A stretch of DNA of 64,000 nt, from positions 1 to 64,000 of the forward strand of contig DAOUMN010000051.1 in NCBI GenBank assembly GCA_034411135.1, given 5' to 3'. Below the pieces are notes generated by a model. The model ran no database searches and was not told where the DNA came from. It saw only the letters and a program-made list of their open reading frames with translations. The stretch is from Bellilinea sp034411135 (GTDB taxonomy: Bacteria; Chloroflexota; Anaerolineae; Anaerolineales; Anaerolineaceae). The translations under genes and the position numbers were made by a program. Positions 48,232 through 56,962 of the stretch are shown here, in pieces; the first letter of the stretch is position 1, and each line of letters starts with the position of its first letter.

Positions 48232-49339
48232 GCGTTGGTATGTTTTCGAGAACAGGAAGATCCACGAATCTGCGGCGGTAATTGAGCAAGCCGAGCAGAA
48301 TCAAGAACTCGATCATCGCGTTGATAGATGCCGAAAACTGGTCAAGGTAGAAAACCAGAAAGTTAACAATGGTCAACGAGGCGGTCAGGACGATGACAGA
48401 GATATTGGAAGCCAATTTATCCCTTCTCAGAATGAAAAGCAGCGCAGCCAGAATCGAGAAAATACCAATAACGCCTTGAATGATGATCTTTAAGGCAACC
48501 CACAGCGGCGGAATCGTGTTGGGAATTTCTTGAAAGATGCGAATAGATTGAATGGACAATTCGTCTACCAGATGAAATGATACCAGCGTGATATTAAACA
48601 GGCCAGTGGCAGAAAGCAAACCCACCCAAAAGAGGCTTAAAATAAGGACGATTCTCAAACGCGGGCGCGTGAAGAACTGATCAAGGCGGGTAATGATTTG
48701 ATTGATCCACGAAATGAAACTGCTCGGATTTGCGCTGAACTCGTCCAGTGGATGGTTCTCTATAAAATTACGCAGAGATTTTGCCAGTTCGATCAGGGTT
48801 TTATCATTGGCGGTGGCGAGAATATGATTGAGCCGTTTCTGTAAGAATGCTTTCTCTTCCGCATCCAGGTCATGATCGAGTAATTCTTCCATCATGCTGA
48901 AGATATCATAAAGATCTTCGCGTGTCGTTGTTTCCCGCGGGCGGCGGAATTGCAGGTAGATCAGCACAGTTATGAGGAAAAAAGCATAAATCAGCGGGGC
49001 AGCGGGGGGATAAAAATAATCGTTAGTGCGGGTAATGAATTTCCCAATCTCATCGATGAACAGCCCAAATCCGATCCCGCCCAAAAGGGCTGACCAGAAT
49101 AACGCCCAGCGGTTGGCGTACATCAAGGGTAGTAGCGCAGCAACGAACAAAATCAAACCGCCCCAGATGACATGAGCGATGTGAAGCCCGCCAAATTCCA
49201 CCCTTGGATAATTTGTCAATTCAAGAAAGAGGCGCACCAGGAGCACCGAACCGGCAAAGCCGATCAGGGAGATGAGTAAATACCGCTCGACAAGCAAGCG
49301 GCGGACGGGATTTCGTTTCCTTAATTGACGATTTTTCAC
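48182..49339 (-). CDS. Multi-pass membrane protein of unknown function (385 aa)
   Basis: I do not recognise a family. About four or five membrane segments in the first 150 residues (ISLIGFAGSVLLVRLFLE, GGLILFVAALLPLMY, FWSALLGGIGFGLFIDEIGKF, LIYAFFLITVLIYLQF) are followed by a soluble helical section (about 150-240). Further membrane helices come near 250, 310, 335 and 360. The GTG at 49339 is chosen; the longer reading frame would run through the divergent promoter of the hydroxylase-like gene. It resembles proteins with a cytosolic regulatory insert between membrane halves. Confidence 0.75.
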   Translation of the reverse strand: MKNRQLRKRNPVRRLLVERYLLISLIGFAGSVLLVRLFLELTNYPRVEFGGLHIAHVIWGGLILFVAALLPLMYANRWALFWSALLGGIGFGLFIDEIGKFITRTNDYFYPPAAPLIYAFFLITVLIYLQFRRPRETTTREDLYDIFSMMEELLDHDLDAEEKAFLQKRLNHILATANDKTLIELAKSLRNFIENHPLDEFSANPSSFISWINQIITRLDQFFTRPRLRIVLILSLFWVGLLSATGLFNITLVSFHLVDELSIQSIRIFQEIPNTIPPLWVALKIIIQGVIGIFSILAALLFILRRDKLASNISVIVLTASLTIVNFLVFYLDQFSASINAMIEFLILLGLLNYRRRFVDLPVLENIPTLTAEVETVQSHSHPAA

Positions 49340-49444
49340 AGGATTGACTCGGTTTGGGATAATTATATATTCTATTGGGGTTATGTTATACTGTTGAGTA
49401 ATTCCAGTAATTCCATCCAATTTTACTGCTATCGAGGTGATCTG

Positions 49445-50080
49445 GTGGATACGATTAAGATCAACCACAGTGATGAACCGATTCGCTTGTTTAAGTCCGA
49501 TTTTTTGGAATTCTTTACTCACATCTCCCCGGTTGTTGTCGTACTTATCTGGCTGCCGGTTTCGATTTACTTTCTGGTACGCGGCATTCTTTTATTGCCA
49601 TTCCAGACGCCGGTTCTGACTATTGTAGTCGGTTTCATAATGGGTTTATTTTTATGGAGCCTGGCGGAGTACCTGCTGCACCGATTTTTGTTTCATTACA
49701 AACCAAAAACCCTGCAGCAGGAAAAGATTTTTTATCTTTTTCATGGCATACACCATGAACAACCCCAATGCAAAACGCGATTGGTCATGCCTCCAGTGGT
49801 CAGTATCCCGATGGCTTTGATTTTTTACGGTTTCTTTTACCTAATTTTTTCTGTGATAATCAATGCACCTTTTCTTACCGCGGTTGTGTTTTCTGCTTTT
49901 ATCCTTGGATACCTGGCTTACGATATCACTCATTATGCTACCCACCATTGGCCGATGCGCAGTGGGCTGCTTAAAGCACTCAAACGCCATCACATGCGCC
50001 ACCATTACAAAACGCCCAACCAACGCTTTGGGGTCTCGTCGCCGTTGTGGGATTATGTGTTCGGAACCCGCGGCGAATAA
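49445..50080 (+). CDS. Fatty acid hydroxylase/sterol desaturase-superfamily membrane protein
   Basis: A 211-residue integral membrane di-iron protein. His motifs are spread as in the superfamily: HRFLFH, FHGIHHEQPQ, ITHYATHH and KRHHMRHHYK. The arrangement is closest to fatty acid 2-hydroxylase-type members. About four membrane helices precede and separate the His boxes. Such enzymes usually need O2, which is odd if the host is a strict anaerobe. The GTG at 49445 has GAGGTGAT just upstream. A bidirectional terminator follows directly. Confidence 0.85.
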   Translation: MDTIKINHSDEPIRLFKSDFLEFFTHISPVVVVLIWLPVSIYFLVRGILLLPFQTPVLTIVVGFIMGLFLWSLAEYLLHRFLFHYKPKTLQQEKIFYLFHGIHHEQPQCKTRLVMPPVVSIPMALIFYGFFYLIFSVIINAPFLTAVVFSAFILGYLAYDITHYATHHWPMRSGLLKALKRHHMRHHYKTPNQRFGVSSPLWDYVFGTRGE

Positions 50081-50122
50081 TCAAAAAAGGCTGTCATCAG
50101 AAGAGGACAGCCTTTTTTGATT
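50079..50122. terminator. Bidirectional terminator
   Basis: A 17-bp inverted repeat (core AAAAAAGGCTGTC / GACAGCCTTTTTT) with T-runs on both strands, between the convergent hydroxylase-like gene and gpmA. It serves both. Confidence 0.93.
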
Positions 50123-50130
50123 TGATCGTT

Positions 50131-50886
50131 TTATTCTTTTTTTGCCATACCCTGGCGGGCAACTGCTTCGGCAGCCTCCTTGACGGCTGCTTCATCAGCC
50201 AGGTAGCGTCTTGAGAGTACATTAAGTTGATCGTCCAGGGCATATACCAGAGGAATACCGGTCGGAATGTTCAGCTCAGTGATGTCTTCGTCCGATATTT
50301 GATCCAGGTACTTAACCAACGCTCGCAAACTGTTGCCGTGGGCTACAATCAAAATTTTCTCGCCAGCTTTCAGGCGTGGTACGATCTGGCTGTTCCAGAA
50401 GGGCATTACCCGTTCCAGGGTGATTTTCAACGACTCGGTTGCGGGAAGCAATGCCGGGTCAATCTTGGCATAGCGCGGGTCAAAGCGCGGATGGCGTGGG
50501 TCGTCCAATTCGAGCGGCGGCGGGGGGGTGGCGTAGCTACGCCGCCAGGTGTGCACCTGTTCATTGCCGTATTTTGCAGCGGTTTCTGCTTTGTTCAAAC
50601 CCTGCAACGCGCCATAATGGCGTTCATTCAACTGCCAGGCGCGCTCGACTGGCAGCCACATCATGTCCATTTCATCCATGATGATCCACAGAGTACGGAT
50701 TGCCCGTTTTAGAACGGAAGTATAAACATAATCAAAAGTGAATTTCTCCGCCAGTAATTGTTGTCCTGCCAGGCGGGCTTCTTCTCTGCCGGTATCGGTC
50801 AGATCAACATCCGTCCATCCGGTGAACCGATTTTCCAGATTCCAGAGACTTTGTCCGTGACGGACTAAAATCAAATTTTCTTTCAT
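50131..50886 (-). CDS. gpmA: 2,3-bisphosphoglycerate-dependent phosphoglycerate mutase
   Basis: A 251-residue glycolytic enzyme that interconverts 3- and 2-phosphoglycerate. The RHG motif is LVRHGQSLWNLENRFTGWTDVDLTDTG (phospho-His H10). The second His is in KILIVAHGNSLRALVKYLD. GALQGLNKAETAAKYG and SYATPPPPLE are typical of the dPGM family. It is monocistronic between two terminators or gaps. Confidence 0.95.
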   Translation of the reverse strand: MKENLILVRHGQSLWNLENRFTGWTDVDLTDTGREEARLAGQQLLAEKFTFDYVYTSVLKRAIRTLWIIMDEMDMMWLPVERAWQLNERHYGALQGLNKAETAAKYGNEQVHTWRRSYATPPPPLELDDPRHPRFDPRYAKIDPALLPATESLKITLERVMPFWNSQIVPRLKAGEKILIVAHGNSLRALVKYLDQISDEDITELNIPTGIPLVYALDDQLNVLSRRYLADEAAVKEAAEAVARQGMAKKE

Positions 50887-50952
50887 GGCTTACTCCCTGG
50901 GTTAATCGAATTGTTGGCGCAGACGAGTAGATTATAACCCAGAACTTCTTTC

Positions 50953-51738
50953 TTAGCGTAAATTTTCACGATTCGGGCGGGCAGTCATCAGCATTACTTG
51001 CCGATTGCGAAGCATCGTAACAGCGAGCATCAACAACACAGTCAGGGCTGCCAAACCAGCGATGGTGCTGACTGGCGGCTGGCTTGCGGGTTTAAAGAGG
51101 ATGCCAGCAAATGCCCAGATGATCACCATCGGGTAGGCGATACCATTTCGGAAGCGGATCATGGCGATGCCGAGCAAGGCGCCGACAACGATCACCAGGC
51201 TTGTCCAAAATTCGGCTGAGATACCGAAACCATTCCAATTGAGCGTGTAGAGCAAAACACTGGCATTGGCAATGGTTGCCACCGAAATCCAGCCTAGATA
51301 GAGGCTTATTGGAAAATGGATAAACGCTCGATCCCCAGCAGAAACCGTGTTTTTACCGATCTGCAGGCGTATGAACATGCTCAAAAGCGAGACGAGCAAT
51401 CCTAACATCAAGATCATGGAAAGGGGAATCAAATCGTAATGCCAGGCAAATATCCAACCCGTATTGAAAAGATTGGCGGCGATGAACCAACCACCAATTC
51501 GCTCCAAATTTGGGTTGTTCTTTGTGGAAGGGAGTAACTGGTATATCGTAAACCCGATCAAGGAGAGATAGATCAAACCCCAAATGGCAAAGACATACCC
51601 TGCTGGGGTAAATAATACTGGATAAAGGTCAGAAATTTCGCCTGTGGTGCGATTGTTGAGGGGCAAATAACTGGCAAGGCTGTTGACAACCAGGGTGAGA
51701 AGGAGGGTTAATCCATTTAAAATACGGAGTGGTTTCAT
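50953..51738 (-). CDS. TspO/MBR-like tryptophan-rich membrane protein
   Basis: A 261-residue membrane protein with about seven hydrophobic helices. The segments FTPAGYVFAIWGLIYLSL and NTGWIFAWHYDLIPLSM, then SLYLGWISVATIANASVLLY, follow the conserved Pro/Trp pattern of the TspO/MBR-related family. This family in bacteria often lies near carotenoid or porphyrin genes; a lycopene cyclase gene lies 1.2 kb away. Its ligand is unknown. The ATG follows AAGGATC. Confidence 0.78.
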   Translation of the reverse strand: MKPLRILNGLTLLLTLVVNSLASYLPLNNRTTGEISDLYPVLFTPAGYVFAIWGLIYLSLIGFTIYQLLPSTKNNPNLERIGGWFIAANLFNTGWIFAWHYDLIPLSMILMLGLLVSLLSMFIRLQIGKNTVSAGDRAFIHFPISLYLGWISVATIANASVLLYTLNWNGFGISAEFWTSLVIVVGALLGIAMIRFRNGIAYPMVIIWAFAGILFKPASQPPVSTIAGLAALTVLLMLAVTMLRNRQVMLMTARPNRENLR

Positions 51739-51863
51739 GATAAGATCCTTATGAGAATTCTTTTTAATCTTAACATGAAATCACTGGTTTGTCTAAAGTT
51801 TGTACAGGCTTGGCGGCGTTAGAAATCAATCTTTTGAATTGACCATCACACGTCCGAGGTGAT

Positions 51864-52658
51864 ATGTTTGTATTTCTATCAAAATTTCTACCCTTGCTAG
51901 TATACCCACTCGGGTTGGTTTCAATTTTGTTATTGGTAAGCCTGTTTTTGAAGAAGCATCTCCGTTTGAAACAGTGGCTGGTAGCCATTGGATTATTGAT
52001 CTTGTTGTTAGGCAGCAACCGTTGGGTGGCGTACAGCTTGACCCGTTTGCTAGAAAGCCAGTATTTACCGGATGCCAGTTTGCCATCGGCGGAGGTCATC
52101 GTCGTGTTGGGTGGTGCTACCGAGTCGCATGCACCACCGCGCTCTGGTGTGGAGATCAATGGCGCGGGTGACCGGGTCATTCATGCTGTCCAGCTATACC
52201 GGCAGGGAGCAGCTGAAAAAATTTTACTCAGCGGGGGAAACATCAGCTGGCTTTCTTCCCGCGCCAGCACACCTGCTCAGGAAATGAAAGAATTGATGCT
52301 TTTCATGGGTGTACCCGAGACGGCGCTTATCCTGCAAAACCAATCCCAAAATACCGCAGAAGATGCGCGTTACTCTGCAGATATATTACGATCTTTGGGA
52401 GTTGACCGCGTGATTCTGGTCACATCTGCTCAACACATGCCCCGGGCGATTGCTTTATTTCAAGCTCAAGGGATAAGCGCGATCCCCTCGCCTGCCGATT
52501 TCAGTATTACCGACGCCGAATGGCATGAATTATGGTCGGCAAACTTACCAAGTCAGTTGATCAATTTATTACCCAATGCAGGTTATCTATCCATGACGAC
52601 CAGCAGCCTGAAGGAGTACATCGGGCTGTTGGTTTATCGGCTGCAGGGCTGGCTGTGA
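51864..52658 (+). CDS. YdcF/ElyC-family membrane protein (DUF218)
   Basis: A 264-residue protein with two N-terminal membrane helices and a DUF218 domain outside or at the membrane. Signature segments: VIVVLGGATES, ILLSGGN and NQSQNTAEDARYSADILRSLGVDRVILVTSAQHMPRAIALF. Relatives (ElyC, SanA) act in cell-envelope integrity. The start has GAGGTGAT just ahead. It converges on the cyclase gene with a 2-base gap. Confidence 0.88.
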   Translation: MFVFLSKFLPLLVYPLGLVSILLLVSLFLKKHLRLKQWLVAIGLLILLLGSNRWVAYSLTRLLESQYLPDASLPSAEVIVVLGGATESHAPPRSGVEINGAGDRVIHAVQLYRQGAAEKILLSGGNISWLSSRASTPAQEMKELMLFMGVPETALILQNQSQNTAEDARYSADILRSLGVDRVILVTSAQHMPRAIALFQAQGISAIPSPADFSITDAEWHELWSANLPSQLINLLPNAGYLSMTTSSLKEYIGLLVYRLQGWL

Positions 52659-52660
52659 GG

Positions 52661-53815
52661 TTAGATTTTTCTCAACACTTTCAAGCGGAAAAGTGCGCGT
52701 AAAAATGGATAGGGTTGCAAGGATGCCAGCACACGCAAATCCTGTGAGAAAGGTGCACTTTCATCCAGAAATGCGAAAATACGCTGCACCGGGTTGTGCT
52801 GGAATAACTGGGTGAAGATGCTGCTCATCTTTCCACCATTGTGCTGCATAACTTGCAGCATGATGCTGTCGAACAGTCGGTAACGAGCGGGTGTTGGCGG
52901 TAAATCAAAGGGATGGCCGTGTTTTGCCAGTGAGGCAACAATCGCATCGCTGTCTTTCTGGATGCGCAGGAATGCATACCCGCTGGATGGCTTAACCCGG
53001 CCGCCAAGTGTGCCAATCGCAAGAATCCGTTTCCCTAATTGGCGTGGGAAGGGTTGATCGGTCATTGGAATAATTCCATTTTCGACCGCGTGAATTTGAT
53101 ACTCCTCTGTACCCAGATACGTGCGAATATAATCACGCAGGGCACAATCATATTCATGATCCTCCAGTATATCAGGGGAAAACAGGGTGTATTCGATCAA
53201 TGCCCGGCGGCGATCAAACGGCAGCGTATAGATGAAGCGCATTTTCCCATTTTGGGGGGTTCTGAAATCGAAAAGAGTGGGCAGGTCTGGATTGAAGATA
53301 TCCGTTTCGCTCTCGATTTCCCAACCGCGGAAATGCTGCTTTAAGTAATGATAGCGGTGCGGCTGAGGAGGGTATTTACCAGGCTCGTACAGGCTGGAAA
53401 ATACCCAATCTGCGCTGTATTCTTGTCCATCCATAGAGACAATGCCCGCACCCTCGTTCTCGTTGATGCTCGTTATGCCACCGTAGGCAAACGTGACCCG
53501 AGGAGATTGCCGTAGGAGCGTCTGGGTGTGACGATAGAAATCCAGTCCGCGAATCAGGTAGTAATGATAAGGAGCCAGATCAAAGATTTGTGAAAAAACC
53601 TCCCCAAAAAATGCCAGTCGTTTCCAGGTGCGGAAGGTGGCTTGTGGATAGGGGCTGGGGTCAACCGACCAGAAACACCAGGTGCGGTCGTTAGCAAGTT
53701 TTGGCTGGCGGTCGAGTATTAATATGGATGCTGAGGGGAACGCCTTCTGCAGGCGCACTGCCAGGCTTAGTCCGGCAGCGCCGCCGCCAGCGAGGATGAA
53801 ATCATAGTGCTTTAT
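52661..53815 (-). CDS. Lycopene beta-cyclase-family flavoprotein with no standard start codon
   Basis: A 384-codon CrtY-type lycopene cyclase-like protein. The dinucleotide motif HYDFILAGGGAAGLSLAVRL lies at the very start, then WCFWS, the cyclase motif PFDRRRALIEYTLFS and GTLGGRVKPSSGYAF near the C-terminus. The frame upstream of the Gly-rich loop holds no ATG, GTG or TTG before an in-frame TAG. The best start is ATA at 53813-53815, which overlaps the adenosine deaminase stop as ATAA where ATGA would be expected. I place the gene here on that basis. A start at GTG 53758 would remove the FAD site. No other carotenoid gene is in the window. Whether it is active or decaying is open. Confidence 0.72.
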   Translation of the reverse strand: MKHYDFILAGGGAAGLSLAVRLQKAFPSASILILDRQPKLANDRTWCFWSVDPSPYPQATFRTWKRLAFFGEVFSQIFDLAPYHYYLIRGLDFYRHTQTLLRQSPRVTFAYGGITSINENEGAGIVSMDGQEYSADWVFSSLYEPGKYPPQPHRYHYLKQHFRGWEIESETDIFNPDLPTLFDFRTPQNGKMRFIYTLPFDRRRALIEYTLFSPDILEDHEYDCALRDYIRTYLGTEEYQIHAVENGIIPMTDQPFPRQLGKRILAIGTLGGRVKPSSGYAFLRIQKDSDAIVASLAKHGHPFDLPPTPARYRLFDSIMLQVMQHNGGKMSSIFTQLFQHNPVQRIFAFLDESAPFSQDLRVLASLQPYPFLRALFRLKVLRKI

Positions 53816-54831
53816 GGTTGGTGAGTTGATGTTTGCCTACTTTCGATAAGCCGCCGTTTCTCTATTTCGGACAGGAATGCAACCTGCAAGCCGTTGATCT
53901 GAGCTTGCCGGATTTGTTCATCGCTCAAGCCAGCCTGGACGGCAGCAACATCATATTCATAGGGCAGGTCAATGTGGCTGATGCCGGGGTCATCCGTGTT
54001 CAGTGTGGCGAGCAATCTCTGTTCTATAAACAGACGCATTGGATGAGCCGCGTAGGATGATACGGTTGAGGTTTGAACATTGCTGGTCAGGTTGGCTTCA
54101 ACGCCAATGCGATGGGTGGCGAGATATTCCATCAGGGCGGGATCCTCCGGGGCATGTACGGCATGTCCGATGCGCTCAGCACCCAGCTCGCGCACGGCTT
54201 GCCAGATACTGCCCGAACCGTCCGATTCGCCAGCGTGTATGGTGACATGCAGCCCGGCATCGCGCACAGCTTTGAAGTGATCTACGAACCAGTCGCCAGG
54301 AAAATTAGCTTCATCACCAGCCAGGTCAACGGCAATGAAGTGTTCACGCCGGTTGAGGATGGCGTTTAATTCTTTCCAGCACGTTTCGGTACCATAGGTA
54401 CGGCTGAGAATGCCAATCAGATTGACCTTGACGCCTGTGTCACGACAGGCTGCTTGAACACCATCTATCAATGCATCAATTACCCCAACCGGGTCAAGAT
54501 GGTGGGCTTCTGCCATGAACCAGGGTGAAAACCGTAACTCGGCATAGTCGATTCCTTCACGCTGCAGGTCTTCGACATTTTCATAAGCAACCCGTCGGCA
54601 GGCATTTTCATTAACCAGAATGCCTGTCATCCATCTAAAGCGGGTGAGGAATGCCATTACACCCGGTTGAGCCTCCATGATTTGCACGTGAGGACGCAGG
54701 CTTTCCAGATCCCAGGCAGGCAGGGGGAGATTATGCTGCCTGCCCAGGTCAAGGATCGTTTCCAGGCGCACGCTGCCGTCCAGGTGGCGGTGCAGGTCAA
54801 CTAAGGGAAGGGTTGGGTCGATTTTCCCCAT
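53812..54831 (-). CDS. add: Adenosine deaminase-family protein
   Basis: A 339-residue zinc hydrolase. Metal and catalytic motifs: PLVDLHRHLDGSVR, the His/Glu in VTIHAGESDGSG, RIGHAVH, and LLATLNTDDPGIS with the Asp pair. It converts adenosine to inosine, or related substrates. Its start shares a base with the stop of the S9 peptidase gene (TAATG). With the BMP-type transporter and xanthine dehydrogenase genes upstream, it fits purine nucleoside breakdown. Confidence 0.9.
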   Translation of the reverse strand: MGKIDPTLPLVDLHRHLDGSVRLETILDLGRQHNLPLPAWDLESLRPHVQIMEAQPGVMAFLTRFRWMTGILVNENACRRVAYENVEDLQREGIDYAELRFSPWFMAEAHHLDPVGVIDALIDGVQAACRDTGVKVNLIGILSRTYGTETCWKELNAILNRREHFIAVDLAGDEANFPGDWFVDHFKAVRDAGLHVTIHAGESDGSGSIWQAVRELGAERIGHAVHAPEDPALMEYLATHRIGVEANLTSNVQTSTVSSYAAHPMRLFIEQRLLATLNTDDPGISHIDLPYEYDVAAVQAGLSDEQIRQAQINGLQVAFLSEIEKRRLIESRQTSTHQP

Positions 54832-56837
54832 TATCCATTCAAAAGATATTTCTTGAACCAGCCAAGGATGTGATTGAGGCGCAGGATGCGCCGATCGGTG
54901 CGTCCTCCACGCGACAAGCCATGAAATTCCTCTGGAAAGCGTACCATTTCGGTATCCACGCCGAGCCGTTTGAGGGCAACATATACCTGTTCGCCCTGCT
55001 CGATTGGGCAGCGCAAATCCATCTCATTATGGATAACAAGGGTAGGTGTGCGGGCGGTACCAATATGGGCAATGGGTGAACGCTGCCAGTAATAATCCAA
55101 TGCTTCAAAAGGTGGCTTGTTGTTCAATTCTTGTTCAAATGCCCAGTTGAAATCACTGGAACCCCACATGGAAATGAAATTGCTCACGCAGCGCTGTGTC
55201 ACGGCGGCTCTAAAGCGATGAGTATGCCCGATGATCCAGACCGTCATGTAACCACCGTAACTTCCACCTGTCACGCCCATCCTCTCGATGTCGATGTAAG
55301 GTTGCTGAGCCATGAAATCTGCCCATGCCATCAGGTCGGCGTAATCGCGATCCCCCCAATTTCCATGAATTGCTGCGGCATGCGCTTCGCCGTATCCTCG
55401 TCCGCCACGCGGATTACAAAAATAAACCAGAAACCCCTGGGCAGCCAGGTAATAGAATTCGTGCATAAACAATTTGCCATACTGGGTCAGTGGACCACCG
55501 TGAATTTCCATAATAGAGGGATATTTTTTTGCCGAATCGAAACCCGGTGGTTTCAATATCCAGCCTTGTAAATCATTGTTATCGGGACCTTTGAACCAGA
55601 CTTCTTCGATTTCACCCAGGTCAAGTTTGGAGAGAATTTCCCGGTTGAAGGAGGAAAGAAGACGGCTCTTTTTTGTGCCGAGCTCAAACACCATCACCTG
55701 ACCAGGATCTTGGAATGTGCCGTACAAACCAGCGATTTTTTCCCCCAAGAGGTCGATACTGTGAGAGTGAAACACCCCACCTTCGCCAATAATCGTTTCC
55801 AGTCCGCTGCCGTCGATATTGATGCGCATCAAAAGGCTCGAGCCGTGAAGTGTTACAGGGAAGTAGAGTGTCTGGCTGTCCTTGCTCCACAGAGGGGGGT
55901 TGGTCACAGCTCCACCGATGTCGTTAATTGTCCAGGCGCTGACATTGAAATCGGTATGCGCAGTTAGATTGCGAGCTGGCTGGGAATTTTCCAAGGAGAT
56001 AATCCACAAATTGATGTTCCGGAATCCTTCGCCGATGCCTTCCTGCCCGTAATAGGCCAGCCACTTGCCATCCGGTGAAAAACTCAATGAGGACTTCGAT
56101 CCGACAGGCGTGTCCAGCCTGGTCATCTCGCCGCCTTTGGCTGGCATGAGGAAAATATCATCCAAATCGGGGTTCGAGTCTGGATCTTCCGAGCGGTTTG
56201 AAATAAATGCAATCCATTTGCCATCCGGTGACCAATTGGGATACTGTTCGTCGAAGACCGGATGATCTGTCAACTGGGTGGATTTGCCATTAACCGAGTC
56301 GACCACCCAGAGGTGCCAGCGCTCGTGCGGTAAATACCCGTAACCGTCCAGTTTATAAAACAGGCGGTTGTAATGACGCACCGGGGTGGAGATGTCCTTC
56401 AGTTGTGGGTCTTTCTTTCGATCAAGGACGTCTTTATCGATTTTGCGCACCAGACAGAGAATCTTTTTTCCGTCTGGAGACCATGCCAGGCTTCCAATCT
56501 CTCCTTCGATCCTTGCCAGCTGGCGGGCTTCTCCACCGTGAAAGGGAATCAGGTATATAGCGGGCGGTTTTTCCTTATCTTCTCGATTGGAGAGGAAAGC
56601 AATCTGGCTTCCATCCGGTGACCATACCGGGCTGGAGTCGGATTGATTGCCAAAGGTGAACTGGCGGGGGGAACCCCCATTAACCGGGACCACCCAAAGG
56701 TTGGAAAACTTTTTTTCGGTTTTTCGTTCGACGCGTTGAATGGATAAAACCACCTGCTCGCCGTTAGGTGAAATTTGCGGAGCAGATGGGACTTGAAATG
56801 CGTACAGGTCTTCTGCGGTGATCAAACGTTTTGCCAT
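54831..56837 (-). CDS. S9-family (acylaminoacyl/prolyl-type) serine peptidase
   Basis: A 668-residue peptidase. Residues 1 to about 390 form WD40-like beta-propeller repeats (SPDGKW/SPDG motifs recur). The C-terminal alpha/beta-hydrolase carries the nucleophile in GVTGGSYGGYMT, the Asp in VIHNEMDLRCPIEQ and the His in FPEEFHGLSRGG. No signal peptide is visible, so it is cytosolic. It trims short peptides, probably from the N-terminus. The ATG at 56837 is chosen because GGAGGA lies 10 bases ahead; the upstream in-frame start has none. It heads the run peptidase-add-cyclase. Confidence 0.9.
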   Translation of the reverse strand: MAKRLITAEDLYAFQVPSAPQISPNGEQVVLSIQRVERKTEKKFSNLWVVPVNGGSPRQFTFGNQSDSSPVWSPDGSQIAFLSNREDKEKPPAIYLIPFHGGEARQLARIEGEIGSLAWSPDGKKILCLVRKIDKDVLDRKKDPQLKDISTPVRHYNRLFYKLDGYGYLPHERWHLWVVDSVNGKSTQLTDHPVFDEQYPNWSPDGKWIAFISNRSEDPDSNPDLDDIFLMPAKGGEMTRLDTPVGSKSSLSFSPDGKWLAYYGQEGIGEGFRNINLWIISLENSQPARNLTAHTDFNVSAWTINDIGGAVTNPPLWSKDSQTLYFPVTLHGSSLLMRINIDGSGLETIIGEGGVFHSHSIDLLGEKIAGLYGTFQDPGQVMVFELGTKKSRLLSSFNREILSKLDLGEIEEVWFKGPDNNDLQGWILKPPGFDSAKKYPSIMEIHGGPLTQYGKLFMHEFYYLAAQGFLVYFCNPRGGRGYGEAHAAAIHGNWGDRDYADLMAWADFMAQQPYIDIERMGVTGGSYGGYMTVWIIGHTHRFRAAVTQRCVSNFISMWGSSDFNWAFEQELNNKPPFEALDYYWQRSPIAHIGTARTPTLVIHNEMDLRCPIEQGEQVYVALKRLGVDTEMVRFPEEFHGLSRGGRTDRRILRLNHILGWFKKYLLNG

Positions 56838-56904
56838 AGATGTGTTCCTCCTGTTGTTTTTCAATTTTACACTCCAAATCAAGCCCTACAAGAAATATAT
56901 CATT

Positions 56905-56941
56905 AAAAAACGACACCTCTGGCTGTTACAGCCAGAGGTGT
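56905..56941 (-). terminator. Terminator after the xanthine dehydrogenase genes
   Basis: A 13-bp perfect stem (56913-56925 with 56929-56941, ACACCTCTGGCTG / CAGCCAGAGGTGT) with a 3-base loop, followed on the minus strand by a T-run (GTTTTTT). It separates the xdh transcript from the S9 peptidase gene. Confidence 0.93.
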
Positions 56942-56962
56942 AAATGTTTGAACGAGGCTCAA

